A stretch of 22,621 nucleotides of DNA from Acidimicrobiia bacterium. Lineage in GTDB: Bacteria; Actinomycetota; Acidimicrobiia; Spongiisociales; UBA5794. How positions within the stretch are numbered: the stretch's first letter is position 1; every line of letters starts with the position of its first letter. Shown in pieces: positions 20,112-22,621 of this stretch. The stretch lies in NCBI GenBank assembly GCA_013003515.1, contig JABDIW010000011.1, positions 1 to 22,621 on the forward strand, in the 5' to 3' direction. The position numbers and the translations under genes were made by a program. The notes under the pieces are model-generated. The model did not search any database and was not told where the DNA came from. It saw only the letters and a list, made by a program, of their open reading frames with translations.

Positions 20112-20172
20112 GACGCAGTACGGCCGGAGGGGACGAAGGTCGCGCCAAACCACGCAAACGGAGGTGCCTCAC

Positions 20173-20406
20173 GTGGACACTGGAATGGTGCGCAAGATCG
20201 ATGATCTTGGACGCATCGTGGTGCCGGCAGAGACCCGGCGGCTTTTCAACATCCGAGAGGGGGATGAGCTGGCGATTTCCATCGATGGAGACGCCATCAT
20301 CATCCGCAAGTTGGAGGCCACCTGCACCTTTTGCGGCAGCACGAAGGATGTTGCCTCATACAAGGGAAAGGGACTCTGCCTCAGTTGCCGACGAGAGCTG
20401 ACCTAG
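20173..20406 (+). CDS. AbrB/SpoVT-fold transcriptional regulator with zinc knuckle
   Basis: A 77-residue plus-strand protein. Residues 3-47 form a SpoVT/AbrB swapped-hairpin DNA-binding domain (TGMVRKIDDLGRIVVPAETR, then REGDELAISIDGDAIIIRK). It is followed by two CxxC pairs, Cys51/Cys54 (CTFC) and Cys69/Cys72 (CLSC), probably one zinc site. The start is GTG 20173 because GGAGG (20160-20164) sits eight bases upstream; ATG 20185 is a weaker alternative. Such proteins dimerise and usually act as transition-state or autoregulatory repressors. It is divergent from metG and convergent with rsmI, so it may bind the palindrome in its own upstream region; that is inference. The frame is open upstream but non-coding. 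Confidence 0.9.
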   Translation: MDTGMVRKIDDLGRIVVPAETRRLFNIREGDELAISIDGDAIIIRKLEATCTFCGSTKDVASYKGKGLCLSCRRELT

Positions 20407-20422
20407 TCAGCAGCGGAGGTTC

Positions 20423-20438
20423 GACCTGACATCAGGTC
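20423..20438. terminator. Small hairpin between convergent abrB-type gene and rsmI
   Basis: GACCTG and CAGGTC enclose ACAT (extendable to seven pairs with a two-base loop). It lies 16 bases past the regulator stop and overlaps the rsmI stop. Only TT follows on the plus strand, so it is a weak terminator by U-tract criteria. Confidence 0.35.
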
Positions 20439-21262
20439 TTGCGAAGGGCCAGCGCCGCCTCGTAGAGGCGGCGCTTTCGCGTGCCCGTCGCCTCAGCGAC
20501 CACCTTCACGGCACCAGACAGCGAAACCCCGGTGTCCACCAGTTCGAGGACCTCGCCGACGGCGTCCTCCAGCGACACGTCGGGGGCCGCAGCGCCCTCC
20601 AGGACCAGGGTGACCTCGCCCTTGACGGTCCGCTCCGTCCAGACTGCGGCGGCTTCGCCCACCGTGCCACGCCACACCTCCTCGTGGAGCTTGGTGAGCT
20701 CACGGGCGATGACGATCTGCCTGTCCGGTCCGAACACCTCGGCCATCTGGGCGAGTTCGGCGCCGAGGCGGCTCGGAGCGGCGTACAAGACAACCGTCCG
20801 CTGCTCGGCCGCGAGCTCCTCGAGACGGCGACGCCTCTCGCCTGACTTGCGCGGCAGGAAGCCTTCGAACACGAACCGCTGGGATGGCAGCCCCGACACG
20901 GCCAGTGCTGCGAGGACGGCGCTCGGCCCGGGAACGACGGTGACGGTGGCACCCACCGAGAGAGCGGCGACCACGGCGCTGTGGCCGGGGTCGGACACGG
21001 TCGGCATGCCGGCGTCGGTGATGAGAGCCACGGTGTCGCCTGCGGCGAGGCGTTCGGCAATCTCCACGGATCGCACGTCCTCGTTGCCGACGAAGAAGGA
21101 GCGGAGCGGGGTATCCACCCCGAGTGCTTCGAGGAGACGACGGCTGCGGCGAGTGTCCTCGCAGTACACGATGTCGGCAGCCCCCAATGACTCGGCGAGC
21201 CGCGGAGGGGCATCACCGAGGTTGCCGATCGGGGTTCCGCAGACGACGAAGGTTCCGGTCAT
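20432..21262 (-). CDS. rsmI: 16S rRNA (cytidine1402-2'-O)-methyltransferase
   Basis: RsmI methylates the ribose of C1402 in the ribosomal P site. 276 residues of the tetrapyrrole-methylase fold. Motifs: GTPIGNL (9-15), YCEDTRRSRRLL (33-44), ALITDAGMPTVSDPG (79-93), VPGPSAVLAAL (110-120), then FVFEGFLPRKSGERRRRL and a C-terminal helical HTH-like segment ending in TGTRKRRLYEAALALRK. Start ATG 21262 overlaps the DUF192 stop as ATGA. The open frame further upstream is antisense-like. Confidence 0.97.
   Translation of the reverse strand: MTGTFVVCGTPIGNLGDAPPRLAESLGAADIVYCEDTRRSRRLLEALGVDTPLRSFFVGNEDVRSVEIAERLAAGDTVALITDAGMPTVSDPGHSAVVAALSVGATVTVVPGPSAVLAALAVSGLPSQRFVFEGFLPRKSGERRRRLEELAAEQRTVVLYAAPSRLGAELAQMAEVFGPDRQIVIARELTKLHEEVWRGTVGEAAAVWTERTVKGEVTLVLEGAAAPDVSLEDAVGEVLELVDTGVSLSGAVKVVAEATGTRKRRLYEAALALRKT
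20451..20475 (+). terminator. Strong 11-bp hairpin inside the rsmI 3' end, candidate terminator
   Basis: AGCGCCGCCTC and its exact complement enclose GTA; the plus-strand 3' side ends in TTTC. On the minus strand it encodes the Arg-Leu-Tyr-Glu-Ala stretch near the RsmI C terminus. Position 45 bases past the plus-strand regulator gene suits a terminator for it, though the U run is short. Confidence 0.45.
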
Positions 21263-21606
21263 CGCCACGAGGCTAGGGGCGAGACCGTCGCGCCGACCGC
21301 CGGGCCAGGGTCCGTAGGGTCGATCTCGAGGATCCAGCCGGCAGCCGGTTCCCAGACGACGCGACCGGGGGCGACGATGCGGCTGGAGATCACGATGCCC
21401 CGGGGGTCGATGGCGGCCACCCGGAGCGGGCCGGCCATCCCGAAGGTGTGGACCGAGCGAGCCTTCATCAGAAGGGCTCGATCGGCGGGTCGGGGACGGA
21501 GCCCGCGCCACGCCAGGCGCCCGCGCGTGGCAAGACCGACATCCGGCCGGGCCCAGCCGGCGTCGTCGGCGAGCGAGATACTCCTCTTGGGCAATGTCCG
21601 GGTCAC
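21259..21606 (-). CDS. DUF192 family protein
   Basis: About 115 residues. The core LAWRGLRPRPADRALLM followed by KARSVHTFGMAGPLRVAAID and GRVVWEPAAGWILEID matches the DUF192 pattern (GL..R...LLL..cRSVHTfGM..PidV..ld..G.v). Function is unknown; members are small beta proteins, often secreted, but no signal peptide is seen here. The preferred start is GTG 21606 with GGGAG seven bases upstream; TTG 21594 and ATG 21627 are alternatives. The stop overlaps rsmI as ATGA, so they are translationally coupled. Its 5' region overlaps the promoter of the divergent bL37 gene. Confidence 0.72.
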   Translation of the reverse strand: MTRTLPKRSISLADDAGWARPDVGLATRGRLAWRGLRPRPADRALLMKARSVHTFGMAGPLRVAAIDPRGIVISSRIVAPGRVVWEPAAGWILEIDPTDPGPAVGATVSPLASWR

Positions 21607-21615
21607 GGTTACACT
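21587..21615 (+). promoter_or_regulatory. Probable promoter of the bL37 gene, near-leaderless
   Basis: TTGGGC (21587-21592) and TACACT (21610-21615) are separated by 17 bases. The -10 ends 10 bases before ATG 21626, the same distance as at rplY, and there is no Shine-Dalgarno. The -35 is only a 3/6 match. Confidence 0.42.
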
Positions 21616-21625
21616 CCCGGCCCTC

Positions 21626-21709
21626 ATGGCGAAGGCGAAACGACGCAAGTTGCGTGCTCGACGCAAGAAGGCCAATCACGGCAAGCGGCCCAACGCGGGT
21701 CGAGGCTGA
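21626..21709 (+). CDS. Ribosomal protein bL37-type mini-protein (27 residues)
   Basis: MAKAKRRKLRARRKKANHGK followed by RPNAGRG: 27 residues, almost entirely basic. The ANHGKRPN signature and length match, from memory, the 24-residue bL37 found in the Mycobacterium smegmatis large subunit. It would sit in the 50S subunit bound to 23S rRNA. The coding frame is short and lies inside a longer open frame (from 21377), but the conserved peptide, -10 box and downstream hairpin support ATG 21626. It is divergent from DUF192: the two start codons are 20 bases apart. Confidence 0.8.
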   Translation: MAKAKRRKLRARRKKANHGKRPNAGRG

Positions 21710-21716
21710 ACCGTAT

Positions 21717-21734
21717 CCCGGCACCCATGCCGGG
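21717..21734. terminator. GC-rich hairpin between bL37 and the convergent metallopeptidase gene
   Basis: CCCGGCA and TGCCGGG are perfect complements around loop CCCA, eight bases after the bL37 stop. There is no U tract; high-GC actinobacterial terminators often lack one. It may serve both convergent transcripts. Confidence 0.5.
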
Positions 21735-21784
21735 TCGACCCATCCGTTCCCAGGTGATTCCGGCACGGTTCGCGCGCGCCTCGT

Positions 21785-22621
21785 CTAGCGGCCGAGCGAC
21801 GAGCGGATCGCCTCCCCCGCCGATACCGACGTCGATGCGATGAACGTCAGCGCATCGCCTTCACGGTCGAGGAAGGCGTAGCCGGCCGGGCCTTCGAACA
21901 GCAGTCCGCCGCCCTCGCCGACTCCGTCGCCGACGTCCATGGCCCCCCGGATGTGGTCGATCATCGCCTGGGTCAGCTCGATGGCGTCTCGCTCGGTCTC
22001 TCCCTGGTATCCGAGCACGAAGGCCACGTCATCACCCGACGTCAACACACGGAAGGCGTCACCACGCCACCCTGTCGAGGCCTGGGTGAGGTCACCCGAC
22101 GGCACCGACTCCAGCATGAGGAGTCGCCAACCCCATTCTCCAAAGATTCCCTCTTCGGCGACCTCCCATCCCGAAACGGGAGTGGCCGGGATGAACACCT
22201 CGAACCCGTCGTCACCAGCTTCGTATCGGTCGGGGTGCAGGATCTGCTCGGTGGTCACCGGCAGGTCGACGTACGCCTCGTCTACCGCGGCGATGCCTCC
22301 TTCGTCCACCAGCTCGAGCACGAATTGGTATCCACTGTCGTAGGGGAACAGCAGATCCGCTTCGACGTACTCCGGCGCTGAATCGAGCGAGCTGGTCTCG
22401 ACGTCGAGCGCCTCGGTGGCGAGGGCGAACTGCTCGGCAACGGGCAGCTCCTGGAGATACACGAGCTGGAAGTAGGTGGCGTCGCCCTCGGCGAGAGCCT
22501 GGAGGGCGGCAGCCTCCTCGAAACGATCGTCGTCGAGCAGCTCGACGAACGTGTCGTAGAAGCCGAAGTGCTGATCGGTGAGGGCATGGACCAGCTCGTG
22601 AACCACGATCGTCTTGTCCAG
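21785..22621 (-). CDS. HEXXH zinc metallopeptidase-like protein, N terminus off the right edge
   Basis: 278 C-terminal residues are visible; the gene continues beyond the right edge. Near the edge, VVHELVHALTDQHF carries the zinc motif HELVH (visible residues 8-12). ALAEGDATYFQL follows about 33 residues later and offers Glu45 as a third, gluzincin-like ligand. The HEL.HAL.DQ...EGdA pattern occurs in poorly characterised actinobacterial and chloroflexal metalloproteins. The rest is acidic with no obvious membrane segment. A signal peptide or lipobox would lie outside the window. Substrate unknown; function as a protease is inferred from the motif. It is convergent with bL37. Confidence 0.75.
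   Translation of the reverse strand: MDKTIVVHELVHALTDQHFGFYDTFVELLDDDRFEEAAALQALAEGDATYFQLVYLQELPVAEQFALATEALDVETSSLDSAPEYVEADLLFPYDSGYQFVLELVDEGGIAAVDEAYVDLPVTTEQILHPDRYEAGDDGFEVFIPATPVSGWEVAEEGIFGEWGWRLLMLESVPSGDLTQASTGWRGDAFRVLTSGDDVAFVLGYQGETERDAIELTQAMIDHIRGAMDVGDGVGEGGGLLFEGPAGYAFLDREGDALTFIASTSVSAGEAIRSSLGR

Overview
The window comes from a high-GC bacterium, roughly two-thirds G+C by eye. It is almost certainly a member of the Actinomycetota, and the Acidimicrobiia or a close relative is my best guess. The reasons are the frequent GTG starts, a 27-residue bL37-type ribosomal peptide previously known to me from mycobacteria, a small AbrB/zinc-knuckle regulator, and the housekeeping order metG-tatD-rsmA-ispE / tRNA-Gln-glmU-prs / rplY-pth / mfd-mazG-eno-ftsB. 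No phage, IS element, CRISPR array or defence locus is visible. Coding density is very high. The longest gaps are 368-541 (174 bases, nothing convincing in it) and 20024-20172 (149 bases, a divergent regulatory region). No gene-free stretch exceeds 300 bases.

Layout. Nearly everything reads on the minus strand, so transcription order runs right to left. At the right edge is a truncated HEXXH metallopeptidase (21785-22621), convergent with the tiny plus-strand bL37 gene. A DUF192 gene and rsmI follow on the minus strand, convergent with a plus-strand AbrB-type regulator. From a divergent regulatory region, metG, tatD, rsmA and ispE run with 4-base stop/start overlaps into tRNA-Gln(UUG), glmU, prs and yjbQ. 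A second unit starts at rplY, with a good promoter candidate. It continues through pth, glpK, pgsA, an NAD-dependent SDR and a nucleotidyltransferase-like gene to mfd, a parvulin lipoprotein, mazG, eno and ftsB. A truncated SGNH-hydrolase lipoprotein lies at the left edge.

How the genes fit together. Most encode core information processing (aminoacylation, rRNA dimethylation and 2'-O-methylation, ribosomal proteins, peptidyl-tRNA recycling, transcription-repair coupling). Others make precursors: GlmU for UDP-GlcNAc, IspE for isoprenoids, Prs for PRPP and enolase for glycolysis. The least canonical part is glpK-pgsA-SDR-NTase, inserted between pth and mfd. GlpK would make the glycerol-3-phosphate that PgsA uses for phosphatidylglycerol phosphate, with an SDR and a Pol-beta-like NTase of unknown substrate tightly coupled behind.

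Main oddities. glpK carries a clear one-base frameshift. pth has its whole conserved N terminus but no usable start codon. yjbQ can begin only at CTG. MetRS has QASAS in place of KMSKS. metG, rplY and the bL37 gene each have a TANNNT box 7-10 bases before ATG and no Shine-Dalgarno, which suggests leaderless mRNAs. A perfect TGTCAA-N6-TTGACA palindrome sits between metG and abrB. I see no strong evidence for an exciting novel system; the window is mainly housekeeping with these anomalies.
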